A stretch of 64,000 nt of DNA, taken from Myxococcota bacterium. Lineage in GTDB: Bacteria > Myxococcota_A > UBA796 > JAFGLY01. Shown here in pieces: positions 52,903 to 62,445 of this stretch. Both the position numbers and the translations under genes were made by a program. The stretch is from positions 310,001 to 374,000 of the forward strand of contig JAJRWT010000032.1 of the NCBI GenBank assembly GCA_024276675.1. Reading direction: 5' to 3'. Below the pieces are notes generated by a model. It was given only the letters and a program-made list of their open reading frames with translations, was not told where the DNA came from and did not search any database. The stretch's first letter is position 1; every line of letters starts with the position of its first letter.

Positions 52903-54414
52903 TTGAGCGGCAGGGCAACGCGGCGTTCCGCATGGTGGGGCATGTTGCTCCTGCTGCTGCTGCTTCTGCTGCACGCCAGCAGGTACGGACTCTGCATCCA
53001 GGACGACGCCTTCATCTCGTTTCGTTACGCCTACAACCTGGTCCACGGCCATGGACTGGTCTACAACCCCGGCGAGCGGGTGGAGGGCTACACCAACTTC
53101 CTGTGGACCCTCATGTTGGCAGGAGTCATGGCCCTGGGGATCAACCCCCTACTGGCCGCCGCCGCCGGTGGCGTGGCCTCCGTCGCTACCCTCATGCTCA
53201 TCACCTGGCGCATGGGGCGCATGGAACCAGCTTCCTCCCCATGGAACTCGCTGTTGGCCCCCGCCCTGCTGGCGGCCAACGGCTCCCTGGTACTCGAATC
53301 CGTACAGGGCCTGGAGACGGCATTCTTCTGCATGCTGCTCATGGGGGGCATCCGAGCCGTGATCCTGGAGCAAGCCCATCCCAGGCGTCGCCCCGACTCG
53401 GCCCTCTGGTTTTCGCTGGCCGCCCTGACCCGGCCCGAGGCAGTACTGGTCTACGCCTGGAGCCAGGGCTTCCGCTTGCTGTGGACCCGTGCCCTGCCCC
53501 CTGCCCGGCAACGCCGTGGATGGCTGCTCTTCCTGCTGGTGGTGGGGGCTCATTTTGCCTTCCGGCTCTGGTACTACGGCTACCCCTTCCCCAACACCTT
53601 CTACGCCAAGACCGGAGGCGGAACGGCCCAGCTCTGGCGTGGCCTGGGCTATGTTGGGGCTTTCTTCTGGCGCTATCCCGGCCTGGGGATGCTCCTGGCA
53701 CTTGGTGCCCGAAACGCCTGCGCCGTGGGCAGGGCCTCTCGCCGCTTCGGCCCGTGTTTCCTGCTGGGCACGATCGTCGTCTACCTGGCCTACGTGGTGG
53801 CCGTGGGGGGCGATTTCAAGCCCACCTGGCGCTTCGTGGCTCCCACCCTGGCCCCCATGGCTCTCCTGGCCCAGGCCGGACTTCAGGCCGTGGCCCGATG
53901 GCCAAGGCGAAGGTTGGCCTGGGCCGCCTGGTTCGTCCTGGCCCTGACCTGGACCGGGCGGGACGCCATCTCCAACATCTACCGGGCCAGGGCCGAGGCC
54001 GCCTTCAGGGCCGACACCATGTACGACCTGATGACCGTGGGAAGTTTCCTCCGGGACACTCTGCTGCCCGGCACCCTGGTGGCCATGCACTCGGCGGGCA
54101 CGGTGGCCTTCGTTTCGGGGCTGCCCACCATCGACATGTGGGGCGTGGCGGATGTACACATCGCCCACATGAAGGTCCCGGGAATGGGCTCCGGCATGCC
54201 CGGCCACGAAAAGAGCGATCCCCAGTACGTCTTCGACCGCGAGCCGGCTCTCTACCTGCCCGAGGAACAGCTCCTGACGCCACAGCCGACCCGCCTGCCC
54301 ATGCGCAGCAACTTCCCCGCCGACTTCCAGCAGCACTACCAGACCTTCTCGCTACAGGTGGGTGATCGCTGGCTCAATTGCTTCAAGCGCAGGGATTGGA
54401 AGTATGGAAGCTGA
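52903..54414 (+). CDS. GT-C-type membrane glycosyltransferase
   Basis: This protein of about 503 residues starts with a hydrophobic segment and then [29 protein letters not shown] followed by YTNFLWT. This first-loop motif is typical of GT-C-fold polyprenyl-phosphate-dependent transferases (AftB/ArnT-like and similar). The acidic DD after the first helix is the expected catalytic acid. About 10-11 membrane helices follow and a C-terminal soluble tail of about 120 residues. A TTG start at 52903 has GGAGG five bases upstream. It could add a sugar to a surface glycan or lipid, but the acceptor is unknown. Confidence 0.8.
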   Translation: MSGRATRRSAWWGMLLLLLLLLLHASRYGLCIQDDAFISFRYAYNLVHGHGLVYNPGERVEGYTNFLWTLMLAGVMALGINPLLAAAAGGVASVATLMLITWRMGRMEPASSPWNSLLAPALLAANGSLVLESVQGLETAFFCMLLMGGIRAVILEQAHPRRRPDSALWFSLAALTRPEAVLVYAWSQGFRLLWTRALPPARQRRGWLLFLLVVGAHFAFRLWYYGYPFPNTFYAKTGGGTAQLWRGLGYVGAFFWRYPGLGMLLALGARNACAVGRASRRFGPCFLLGTIVVYLAYVVAVGGDFKPTWRFVAPTLAPMALLAQAGLQAVARWPRRRLAWAAWFVLALTWTGRDAISNIYRARAEAAFRADTMYDLMTVGSFLRDTLLPGTLVAMHSAGTVAFVSGLPTIDMWGVADVHIAHMKVPGMGSGMPGHEKSDPQYVFDREPALYLPEEQLLTPQPTRLPMRSNFPADFQQHYQTFSLQVGDRWLNCFKRRDWKYGS

Positions 54415-54731
54415 AGAACGACCGGGGGCAGCCACCTGCACGGGGACTCCGCCCACTCGTGGCTCATACGGGCTTCCCGCGAGAACTGCCGGGCCCGCCT
54501 TTTCAGGACGGGAACCAACTCGTGTGTTCACGACATTCCCGTCTTGCCGCCAGGCTCGCCCCGCGCCCCTCGCCATGGCATGAGCCGGCGACCTGCGGCA
54601 GCCTTTTCCCCGACGGCTCCCAGGGAGTTATTCTTTTTGCACGAACCCTGAATCGAGCAGTATCACCAAGTGTATGGCGGCCCACAGCCCCCATGCCCGT
54701 GCTTGTCCCGTCTTGGAAACAGGAGCATTCA
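54415..54731 (+). promoter_or_regulatory. 317-base gap with candidate promoter of the inositol-type operon
   Basis: No gene is seen. A weak sigma-70 match is TTGCAC (54637-54642), an 18-base spacer and TATCAC (54661-54666). AGGAG stands about eight bases upstream of the ATG at 54732. No repressor site could be identified with confidence. Confidence 0.35.
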
Positions 54732-55817
54732 ATGACAGGTGATTTCAAGAGCCCCCTCCACCAGACCGTCACCACCACGGCCACCGAGTTCTGGAACGAT
54801 TCCTGCTCCACCCGGGAACTGGAATACGCCATCTCGCACGGCGCCAGTGGGGCCACCACCAACCCCACCATCGTACTGGAAGTCCTGAACCAGGAAATGG
54901 CTACATGGAAACCCCGTATCCTGGACCTGCTGCGGAAGAACCCCAGGTGGTCCGAGGCCTCGGTCTCCTGGAAACTCATGGAAATGATGGCGGCAGAGGG
55001 TGCCCGCCTGCTGGAACCTGTCTGGGAACACTCAGGCCACAGGAAAGGCAGGCTTTCCATCCAGACCAACCCCATCCTGTACCGCGATGCCCAGGCACTC
55101 CTGGAGCAGGCCGTCCAACTGGATCGTATCGCTCCCAACATGCAGGTGAAGATCCCCGTGACCGCAGCCGGACTGGAAGCCATGGAAAAAGCCACCTTTG
55201 CCGGCGTCAACATCAACGCCACGGTCTGCTTCACGGTGCCCCAGGCCCTGGCGGTGGGGGAGGCGGTCCAACGTGCTCTGGTTCGGCGTCGGGAGCAGGG
55301 CAAGCCAGTCTCCACCATGTCGCCGGTGTGTACCATCATGGTGGGGCGAATGGACGACTGGCTGAAGGTGCTTGCCCGCAAGCACGGCATTCTGGTTGAA
55401 CCAGGTCACATGGATTGGGCCGGCATCGCCTGTATCAAGAAGGCCCATGCCATCTACGAGGCCCGGGGCTACCGCACCCGGCTCCTGGCGGCAGCGTACC
55501 GGCACCACCTGCACTGGTCCCAACTGGTGGGCGGCGACATCATCCTCACCATCCCGTACCATTGGCAGCGCCTCTTCAATGCCTCCTCCATTCCCGTCGT
55601 CCCCCGGTTCCACGAGCCGGTGGATCCCCGGATCATCAGCGAGCTGAGCGACGCCTTCCCTGACTTCCAGAACGCATACGCCGAGGACGGCCTGAGCGTG
55701 TCCCGGTTCGACACCTTCGGCGCCACTGTCAGGACACTCCGTGGCTTCATCGCCTCGTTGTATCAACTGCAAGGCACGGTGCGCGATATCATGCTGCCCA
55801 ACCCGGATCTGCCATGA
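54732..55817 (+). CDS. transaldolase-family enzyme, FSA-like motif
   Basis: This 361-residue class I aldolase of the transaldolase family has the Schiff-base Lys in VKIPVTAAGLEAM near residue 140. This VKxPVTxxGL form is closer to fructose-6-phosphate aldolase (FSA/TalC) than to classical transaldolase. ATTNPTIV near residue 44 is the conserved TTNP site. The C-terminus extends about 100 residues past FSA (about 220). It leads a compact inositol-type operon that lacks an IolJ aldolase, so an aldolase role on a deoxy-keto-gluconate phosphate is a reasonable guess. Standard transaldolase remains possible. The ATG has AGGAG just upstream. Confidence 0.8.
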   Translation: MTGDFKSPLHQTVTTTATEFWNDSCSTRELEYAISHGASGATTNPTIVLEVLNQEMATWKPRILDLLRKNPRWSEASVSWKLMEMMAAEGARLLEPVWEHSGHRKGRLSIQTNPILYRDAQALLEQAVQLDRIAPNMQVKIPVTAAGLEAMEKATFAGVNINATVCFTVPQALAVGEAVQRALVRRREQGKPVSTMSPVCTIMVGRMDDWLKVLARKHGILVEPGHMDWAGIACIKKAHAIYEARGYRTRLLAAAYRHHLHWSQLVGGDIILTIPYHWQRLFNASSIPVVPRFHEPVDPRIISELSDAFPDFQNAYAEDGLSVSRFDTFGATVRTLRGFIASLYQLQGTVRDIMLPNPDLP

Positions 55818-55904
55818 CCTCCAACCCACATCCGCTTTCACCCGCCTCGCGCCAACGCCTGGAACCCCTCTCCTCCCACCATCCCGTAACGGAAGCTGAA
55901 GAAC

Positions 55905-56714
55905 ATGCCTCCTGAACTCCTGCGCCAGCCGCGACATCCGGAGACCGGCTACACAGCCATCACCACAATCCAGGACCAGTCATTCCCCACGGGAATGGAC
56001 TTCGGCATCCTGCGCATCCGGGCCGGTGCTTCACACCGATTCCAGCCGGGATTTGAAACCGCCTGCCTGCTCCTGGACGGCCACGTGGAACTCCGCGCGG
56101 GCAGCGCCCGTCAGCGTGCCGAACGTGGCGACCTGTTCCACCAGGACCCGGTGGCGCTCCACGCCGACTCTTCCACCCCCGCCGTGATCCACGCCCTGAC
56201 CCACAGCGAGCTGGCGGTGCTGCGCAGCGAAAACCCCGCCCGTTTCACCCCGTTGATCTTCGACTCCTCCACGATGGCGGAATCCGGGTACCGGGACCGG
56301 GGCAAGCTGGACGACACCGCCTGTCGCATCGTCAGGACCATCTTCGACCTGCGCAATCGCCCGGAAGCGAGCCTGGTGCTGGGCGAGGTGGTGAACTTCC
56401 CCGGCCGCTGGTCCAGCTATCCCCCCCACCACCATCCCCAGCCCGAGATCTACCACTACCGCTTCAGCAAACCCCAGGGCTACGGTCACTGCGAGCTGGG
56501 GGAGAGAGTCTTCAAGGTGTACCACGGAGACACGGTCAGGATCCTCCAGGGCAACACCCACTCCCAGGTGGCGGCTCCCGGCTATTCCATGTACTACATG
56601 TGGGCCATTCGGCACCTCCCCGGGCGCCCGTACACGGTGCCCACCTTCGTGCCCGAGCACCGATGGATGATGGACCCCGCCCCGGGCGCCACCACGGGTT
56701 CCGGCCTGGGCTGA
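55905..56714 (+). CDS. iolB: 5-deoxy-glucuronate isomerase
   Basis: This 269-residue cupin-type isomerase converts 5-deoxy-D-glucuronate to 2-deoxy-5-keto-D-gluconate in inositol catabolism. The metal His cluster is visible in YPPHHHPQPEIYHYRF, with a later Glu/His region (GDTVRILQGNTHSQV). C-terminal blocks SMYYMWAIRHLPGRPYTVPTF and PEHRWM match IolB. The length (about 270) is typical. It follows the transaldolase by 87 bases and precedes iolD. Confidence 0.9.
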   Translation: MPPELLRQPRHPETGYTAITTIQDQSFPTGMDFGILRIRAGASHRFQPGFETACLLLDGHVELRAGSARQRAERGDLFHQDPVALHADSSTPAVIHALTHSELAVLRSENPARFTPLIFDSSTMAESGYRDRGKLDDTACRIVRTIFDLRNRPEASLVLGEVVNFPGRWSSYPPHHHPQPEIYHYRFSKPQGYGHCELGERVFKVYHGDTVRILQGNTHSQVAAPGYSMYYMWAIRHLPGRPYTVPTFVPEHRWMMDPAPGATTGSGLG

Positions 56715-56756
56715 GCGCCTGGACCCCGGCACACAAGTCAACGGAGCGCCAGCACC

Positions 56757-58640
56757 ATGACTCCGCAGAACACAATCCGCCTCACCACCGCGCAGGCCCT
56801 CATCAAGTTCCTCGTTGCACAACACGTGGAACGTGACGGAGTGGTAAACCGATTCTTCGGCGGCTGCCTGGGCATCTTCGGGCACGGCAACGTCGCCGGC
56901 ATCGGGCAGGCCCTGCAAGAGCATCCTGAATTCAAGTTCATCCCGTTTCGCAACGAGCAGGCCATGGTACACGCGGCGGTGGGCTACGCCCGCATGAAGA
57001 ACCGCATGGGCGCACTGGCCTGCACATCTTCCATCGGTCCCGGCGCCACCAACATGGTCACGGGAGCAGCCCTTGCCACCATCGACCGCCTCCCCGTCCT
57101 CCTCCTGCCCGGCGACATCTTCGCTGATCGAAGGGCCGGCCCTCTCTTGCAGCAACTGGAATGGGAGCAGTCACAGGATGTCTCGGTCAACGACTGCTTC
57201 CGTCCCGTCTCTCGCTACTGGGACCGAATCAACCGTCCCGCGCAGCTCCCCCACGCCCTCTTCCGAGCCATGCAGGTGCTCACGTCGCCTGCCCAGACCG
57301 GGGCGGTCACCCTGGCCATCCCACAGGACGTCCAGGCCGAAGCCTTCGACTACCCGGCGGGGCTCTTCCGGGATCGCACCTGGCACGTCCATCGCCAGCG
57401 CCCCGACCGGCAGGCCATCGCCAGGGCCGTCCACCTGCTGGCCGCCAGCAAGAGCCCCGTCATAGTGGCGGGAGGCGGCGTGATCTACAGCGGAGCAAGC
57501 CGGGAGTTGGAAGAGCTGGCCCAGGCCACGGGCATCCCGGTGCTGCTCACCCAGGCGGGCAAGGGCGCCATCCCCGACGAACATCCCCTGTGCCTGGGGG
57601 GGGTGGGGGCAACCGGCACCAGCGCCGCCAACCTGCTGGCCCGCGACGCCGACCTGGTGCTGGGCCTGGGCACCCGCTTCAGCGACTTCACCACCGCATC
57701 CAGGACCGCCTTCCAGTCTCCAGAGCTGCGCTTCGTCAACATCAACGTCAACGAAATGGACGCCTCCAAGCACGCGGGGCTCTCCATCCTGGCCGATGCA
57801 CGGGAAGCCATCCGGGAGATCACCCAGGCCCTCGGGGGCATGCGGGTCAGCGATGCCCATACCAGGCGAATCCGGGATCTGCGCGGGGCCTGGCACCGGG
57901 AAAGGACCAGGCTCACGAGTGATTCGGGCTCCTCGCGTATCAGCCAGGCACAGCTCATCGGGCTCCTCAACAGTCACATGGCGCCCGGAGACGTAATCGT
58001 CAACGCCGCTGGTTCCGCTCCCGGCGATCTGCACAAGCTCTGGATGGCACGAGAGCCCGGCTGCTACCACGTGGAGTACGGCTATTCCTGCATGGGCTAC
58101 GAAATCCCGGGCGGCATGGGAGCCCGGATGGCGGCCCCCGAACGCCGGGTATACGTGATCATCGGCGATGGCGGTTATCTCATGATGTCCGGCGACCTGG
58201 CCACCTGCGTACAGGAGGGTCTGGACCTCACCGTGCTGCTGGTGGACAACCACGGCTTCGCCAGCATCGGCGGTCTCTCCCGCTCCCTGGGCAGCGGCGG
58301 TTTCGGAACCAGCTTCCGGCGGCGGGGTCCGGGCGGCCGCCTGGATGGCCCCCACCTGCCCCTGGACCTGGAGGCCAACGCCGCCAGCCTGGGCGCCATC
58401 GCCACCAGGGTATCCACCTCCGCCCAACTGGAACAGGCGCTCCATCGCGCCAGGAACACCCCCGGATGCACGGTCATAGTGGTGGGCGTAGACCCGGGAA
58501 AGCAGGTTCCCAGCTATCATTCCTGGTGGGATGTGCCGGTCGCCCAGGTCTCCGGAATGGAGCCCGTGCGTCAACGCAGGGCCACCTATGACCAGGAACG
58601 TCTCCTCCAGCGCCAATACGAATCGGATACCGGGCCATGA
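56757..58640 (+). CDS. iolD: 3D-(3,5/4)-trihydroxycyclohexane-1,2-dione hydrolase
   Basis: This 627-residue thiamin-diphosphate enzyme opens the cyclohexane ring of the inositol pathway. The N-terminal block QALIKFL with LGIFGHGNVAGIGQAL and the Glu in FRNEQAMVHAAVGYAR are IolD signatures. The C-terminal ThDP site reads GDGGYLMMSGDL and DNHGFASIGG, giving the GDG-x(n)-N motif. The middle domain (HPLCLGGVGATG, LARDADLVLGLGTRFSDF) matches the family. Its stop overlaps the start of the iolE-like gene (ATGA), showing translational coupling. Confidence 0.93.
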   Translation: MTPQNTIRLTTAQALIKFLVAQHVERDGVVNRFFGGCLGIFGHGNVAGIGQALQEHPEFKFIPFRNEQAMVHAAVGYARMKNRMGALACTSSIGPGATNMVTGAALATIDRLPVLLLPGDIFADRRAGPLLQQLEWEQSQDVSVNDCFRPVSRYWDRINRPAQLPHALFRAMQVLTSPAQTGAVTLAIPQDVQAEAFDYPAGLFRDRTWHVHRQRPDRQAIARAVHLLAASKSPVIVAGGGVIYSGASRELEELAQATGIPVLLTQAGKGAIPDEHPLCLGGVGATGTSAANLLARDADLVLGLGTRFSDFTTASRTAFQSPELRFVNINVNEMDASKHAGLSILADAREAIREITQALGGMRVSDAHTRRIRDLRGAWHRERTRLTSDSGSSRISQAQLIGLLNSHMAPGDVIVNAAGSAPGDLHKLWMAREPGCYHVEYGYSCMGYEIPGGMGARMAAPERRVYVIIGDGGYLMMSGDLATCVQEGLDLTVLLVDNHGFASIGGLSRSLGSGGFGTSFRRRGPGGRLDGPHLPLDLEANAASLGAIATRVSTSAQLEQALHRARNTPGCTVIVVGVDPGKQVPSYHSWWDVPVAQVSGMEPVRQRRATYDQERLLQRQYESDTGP

Positions 58641-59590
58641 CCGCCCCCCGAGCCCGGGCTCCGTCAGCCCCCCGGAGTTCCTTCAAGCTGGCCAACGCGC
58701 CCTGCTCATGGGGCGTGCTGGAGTTGGATGCTGTTTCCCATGCCACACCAGCCCTCCAGGTCCTGGACGAAATGGCCGCCTCCGGCTTCCAGGGCACCGA
58801 GTTGGGCGACTGGGGCTTCCTGCCCAGGGACCCACACAGCCTGGCCGCCGCCCTCGAATCCAGGTCACTCACGTTGGTGGCAGCTTTCGTGCCAGTGGCC
58901 TTTTCCGTGCCCGCTGCCCTGGACCGGGGCGTGACGAGGGCCCTCCGCACCGCATCGCTCCTGGCCGCCGTCCAGCCCGACGCCCTCCTGGTGCTGTCCG
59001 ACGACAACTGCACCGTGGCCCACAGAACCCTCAACGCCGGGCGAATAAGCAGCGGCATGGGCCTGTCCTCGGCGCAGTGGCGCGTCTTCGCGGCGGGAGT
59101 GACCCACCTCGCCCAGCGCGTGTTGGACCAGACGGGCATCTCCTCGGTCTTCCACCACCACTGCGGCGGTTTCGTCGAAACCCCCGAAGAACTGGACACC
59201 CTCATGGAACTGTGCGACCCCCGGCTCGTGGGCCTCTGCCTTGACACCGGGCATCTCACCCTGGGGGGCGGCGACCCACTGCAAACACTGGACAAGTGGG
59301 GGTATCGCCTGGGCCTGGTCCACCTGAAGGACTGCGACCTGGCCGTCGCGGACCGCAGCCGGACCCTGGGGAAGGACTACCTGGAGTCCCTGGCCGCCGG
59401 CGTGTTCTGCGAGTTGGGCAGGGGCGACGTGGACTTCGCCGGGCTCCTGCGACGCCTCCACCAACTCCACTACGAGGGTTGGCTGGTGGTGGAGCAGGAT
59501 GTACTCCCCGGCATGGGGAGCCCCCTGGAAAGCGCCAGGCGTAATCGCCTGTTCCTGGCCAACCTGGGCCTGCGGGACTCGCCGGGATAG
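58637..59590 (+). CDS. iolE: inosose dehydratase-like TIM-barrel enzyme (IolE/IolI-like)
   Basis: This 317-residue protein of the AP-endonuclease-2/xylose-isomerase-like fold carries FKLANAPCSWGVLE and GFQGTELGDWGFLP near the N-terminus. Metal residues are in HHHCGGFVETPEELD, LCLDTGHLTLGG and HLKDCD, with a final Glu in VVEQDV. In its operon it would convert scyllo-inosose to the dione used by IolD. IolI (isomerase) is the alternative. The ATG at 58637 overlaps the iolD stop. A first in-frame region of about 15 residues is Arg/Pro-rich and may be dispensable. Confidence 0.82.
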   Translation: MTAPRARAPSAPRSSFKLANAPCSWGVLELDAVSHATPALQVLDEMAASGFQGTELGDWGFLPRDPHSLAAALESRSLTLVAAFVPVAFSVPAALDRGVTRALRTASLLAAVQPDALLVLSDDNCTVAHRTLNAGRISSGMGLSSAQWRVFAAGVTHLAQRVLDQTGISSVFHHHCGGFVETPEELDTLMELCDPRLVGLCLDTGHLTLGGGDPLQTLDKWGYRLGLVHLKDCDLAVADRSRTLGKDYLESLAAGVFCELGRGDVDFAGLLRRLHQLHYEGWLVVEQDVLPGMGSPLESARRNRLFLANLGLRDSPG

Positions 59591-59674
59591 AGCCTGGGGT
59601 CTCTCCAGGGCTGCACCCCACGGCAATCCCACCCCGTTCCAGCGCCTTCACTGCTTCACATGGAGGGAGCCAAG

Positions 59675-60700
59675 ATGAATGAACGAGTAGGTCTGGGCAT
59701 CATCGGCGCCGGGCGAATCGGCCGTGTACACGCCAGAACGCTGGTGCGCTCCATTCCCATGGCACGTGTCCTGGCGGTGGCCGACACCGACCCAGATCCC
59801 GCCGAAGCCCTGAGCGCCAAACTGGGAATCCCACTGGCGGTCTCCGATCCTCAGATCCTGATCAACAACCCCAACATCGACGCCGTACTCGTCTGCTCCC
59901 CGACCCAGAGCCACGCCGCCCTGGTGGAGGCGGCCCTGAGGGCAGGCAAGCACGTCTTCTGCGAGAAGCCGCTGGATATGCGCCTGGAACGAATCCGGCA
60001 GGTGCTGTCAGTGGTGGAGGAGACGGGCCTGGTACTGCAAATGGGCTTCAACAGGCGCTTCGATCCCGACTTTGCCCAGGTGCGGCAGCTCCTTGCCCAG
60101 GGGGCGGTGGGAGAGCCCAGGATGCTTCGAATCACCAGCAGGGATCCGGCCCCTCCGCCCATGGATTACCTGCGCTCGTCGGGGGGCATGTTCATGGACA
60201 TGACCATCCACGACTTCGACATGGCCAGGTTCCTGATGAACTCGGAAGTGACCCGGCTCCATGTCATGGCCGATGCCCTGGGCGACCCCGGGCTGCGCCG
60301 GCTTGGCGACGTGGACAGCGCAATAATCATCCTGCGTTTCGAAAACGGCGCCCTGGGGGTCATAGAAAACAGCCGCCAGGCTGCCTACGGCTATGACCAA
60401 CGGGTGGAGATCCTTGGTTCCAGGGGCCGAGTGGCAAACCGCAACCACGGCCCTCACGCCGTGGTGCTGTCCGACTCCACCGGCATCCACGGCCCGCTTC
60501 CGCGGGACTTCTTCATGGAACGCTACTCCCATTCATACAAGGCACAACTGGAGCATTTCCTCTCTTGCATCAGCGGCGACGCCAACCCCGTGGCCACGGG
60601 CCAGGACGCCCTCATGGCGGCTGCCCTGGCGCTGGCCGCCGCCCGGTCGCTGCGCAGCGGGCTGCCCGTCAGACCCGGTGGACCCAACGGGGAGGAGTAG
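59675..60700 (+). CDS. iolG: inositol 2-dehydrogenase-like oxidoreductase (Gfo/Idh/MocA)
   Basis: This 341-residue NAD(P)-dependent enzyme has the Rossmann motif GIIGAGRIGRVHART, the conserved FCEKPLD, and MTIHDFDMARFLM, where the Asp/His pair supports catalysis. In the operon it would oxidise myo-inositol to scyllo-inosose. The Gfo/Idh/MocA family is broad, so specificity is inferred from the iolB-iolD-iolE neighbours. The ATG at 59675 has GGAGG eight bases upstream; an earlier ATG at 59660 is less likely. The operon ends here, with a convergent YbjQ gene next. Confidence 0.85.
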   Translation: MNERVGLGIIGAGRIGRVHARTLVRSIPMARVLAVADTDPDPAEALSAKLGIPLAVSDPQILINNPNIDAVLVCSPTQSHAALVEAALRAGKHVFCEKPLDMRLERIRQVLSVVEETGLVLQMGFNRRFDPDFAQVRQLLAQGAVGEPRMLRITSRDPAPPPMDYLRSSGGMFMDMTIHDFDMARFLMNSEVTRLHVMADALGDPGLRRLGDVDSAIIILRFENGALGVIENSRQAAYGYDQRVEILGSRGRVANRNHGPHAVVLSDSTGIHGPLPRDFFMERYSHSYKAQLEHFLSCISGDANPVATGQDALMAAALALAAARSLRSGLPVRPGGPNGEE

Positions 60701-60802
60701 CTCGGGACACAGGAACGCTGCCGCCTCGGGGTCGGGATCCGCCGTGAGCCCTGGGAAAGGCTCATGCCTGCTGCGGAACGCCAGTCGCTGCTGCGCCGGG
60801 CT

Positions 60803-61204
60803 TCAGCCCTCCCGCTCCACCAGCACCGCCGTGCCGTAGACCAGGATCTCGGCGGCTCCGGCCATGACCGTCGAGGTGGTGATCCGCAAGCCGACCACCG
60901 CGTTGGCGCCCTTTTCCACAGCCTCTGCTCGCAGGCGGTCCACGGCCTGCTCGCGACTCTCGGCCATCATCTTGGTGTACTCGATGATCTCGCCACCCAC
61001 CAGGGTCTTGAGGCCGGCCATGATGTCGTTGCCCAGGTGCCTGGCGCGGATCGTGTTGCCTCGCACCAGTCCCAGGACCTTGCGAATCCTGTAGCCCGGT
61101 ATCCGGTCGGTGGTGACCAACATAGGCCCATCCGCGGGGCGATGTTCCATGTCGGCGGCGTGTGCCGTGGCTTCCTTGCCTGCTCGTGTTCTGGTATCGG
61201 ACAT
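60803..61204 (-). CDS. YbjQ-family (UPF0145) protein
   Basis: This 133-residue protein matches the YbjQ family: MLVTTDRIPGYRI, VRGNTIRARHLG and GANAVVGLRITTS. It forms pentamers in known structures; function is not established. The N-terminus has a charged stretch of about 35 residues before the domain. The start is fixed by AAGGAG six bases upstream of the ATG at 61204. It stands alone between the inositol operon and the sigma/anti-sigma pair. Confidence 0.82.
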   Translation of the reverse strand: MSDTRTRAGKEATAHAADMEHRPADGPMLVTTDRIPGYRIRKVLGLVRGNTIRARHLGNDIMAGLKTLVGGEIIEYTKMMAESREQAVDRLRAEAVEKGANAVVGLRITTSTVMAGAAEILVYGTAVLVEREG

Positions 61205-61327
61205 TCTGCTCTCCTTTGTGTCTTCCATGTCTCGACCTTGGAGTTGGAGGCCCGGAACCCGGGCCGCTCTCGTCAAACCTGGGACTTGTGACAGTTCCCG
61301 AAGTGGGGGAGCATCCGGGCTCCCATG

Positions 61328-61762
61328 CTACCTGATGACGTCGGCGTAGCGGTCCTTCCTGCCCTGGCCCAGGCGGCGACGCGCCACTGCCCACAACAGC
61401 AACAGGAAGCCAGCCGAGAGCGCCCCTGTGCCCAACTTGATCACCAGGGGCACTTCAGGATCGCTGAACAGCTCCACCAGGGCCCACCCGGTCACGGTGA
61501 AGAGGCCGACAAAGACCAACAGCAGGCCCAGGGCGTTTTCCAGCCTGCTCCAGATGCTCCGCTGCTGCTGGTCCTGGAGCACATCCAACTCCAACCTCTG
61601 CACCCAGCCATCCGTCACGGCTCGCAGGACCACGTGGGCCTCCAACTCCCGTTGAAGCTCGTCCTTGTCGGCGATCCATGCCATCAGCTCCTCGCGTTCG
61701 GGCGGAGTGGCGGTGTCGTCGGTGACCTTCACCATTAGTTCTTCGAAGCGTTCCCTTTTCAT
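61328..61762 (-). CDS. membrane anti-sigma-like partner of the ECF sigma factor
   Basis: This 144-residue protein starts with a charged helical segment and then has two membrane helices, about 78-97 (NALGLLLVFVGLFTVTGW) and 108-127. The cytoplasmic part (EELMVKVTDDTATPPEREELMAWI) has the pattern of the anti-sigma domain helices, but the usual zinc motif HxxxCxxC is absent. Its ATG overlaps the sigma gene stop (ATGA), which strongly suggests a coupled regulator pair. GGGAG stands about eight bases upstream. Whether it blocks the sigma factor is inference. Confidence 0.65.
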   Translation of the reverse strand: MKRERFEELMVKVTDDTATPPEREELMAWIADKDELQRELEAHVVLRAVTDGWVQRLELDVLQDQQQRSIWSRLENALGLLLVFVGLFTVTGWALVELFSDPEVPLVIKLGTGALSAGFLLLLWAVARRRLGQGRKDRYADVIR

Positions 61763-62253
61763 TCTATCTCTCCCAGCCGGGCCAGCAGGGCACGACGGGC
61801 CCTGAAGAGCCTGGACATCACGGTTCCCACGGGAATGCCGAGTGTGGCGGCAATCTCGCCGTATGCGAGATCCTGGAAGTGGCGCAGGTTGATGATCTCT
61901 CTCTGATCCGGGTCCAGTTCCAGCAAGGCCCGCCTCACACGCACACGGGCTTGAAGGGCATCCAGCCTGGCCAGGGGGCCAATGCCAGCATCCACCAGCC
62001 GTTCCGTGTCCACGGAAGCGCGTGGTCGATGGCGTCGCCGATCCCTGGAATCCCTGCACGCGTTCTTCACGATGGTGTAGAGCCAGGGATAGAAGGGGCG
62101 ATGCTGGTCGTAGCGTTCCCTCGCCTGCCATGCCCTGAGCAAGGCATCCTGGGCCACTTCCCGTGCCTCCTGCTCATCGCAGAGAAAACCCAGCGCGGCA
62201 CGATGAACGCGGGGAGCGTAAAACGACAGTTGCTGCTGGAATGAAGGTTCCAT
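61759..62253 (-). CDS. ECF-family RNA polymerase sigma factor
   Basis: This 164-residue extracytoplasmic-function sigma factor has region 2 (EAREVAQDALLRAW, then PFYPWLYTIVKNACRD) and region 4 (LDPDQREIINLRHFQDLAYGEIAATLGIPVGTVMSRLFRARRAL). The helix-turn-helix for -35 recognition is intact. Region 3 is absent, as expected. It directs RNA polymerase to a small set of promoters, probably under the control of the coupled membrane protein. Target promoters cannot be identified by eye here. Confidence 0.92.
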   Translation of the reverse strand: MEPSFQQQLSFYAPRVHRAALGFLCDEQEAREVAQDALLRAWQARERYDQHRPFYPWLYTIVKNACRDSRDRRRHRPRASVDTERLVDAGIGPLARLDALQARVRVRRALLELDPDQREIINLRHFQDLAYGEIAATLGIPVGTVMSRLFRARRALLARLGEIE

Positions 62254-62445
62254 CTCGCCATCTCCACCAACAGGTACGGACAGCTTGCCGAGCTATTCCA
62301 CCACCCGGAAAAAAAGGCTACGCGTACTACCCAGGGTCTTCGGGGGGATATCCACGAAAACGGGAGCTGGCACGACCCGGGCGATGGCGACAAGTCCGCC
62401 AACCATCAGGCGCTCCGCCGCCCTGGCATCCGACCATGGTGAAGG

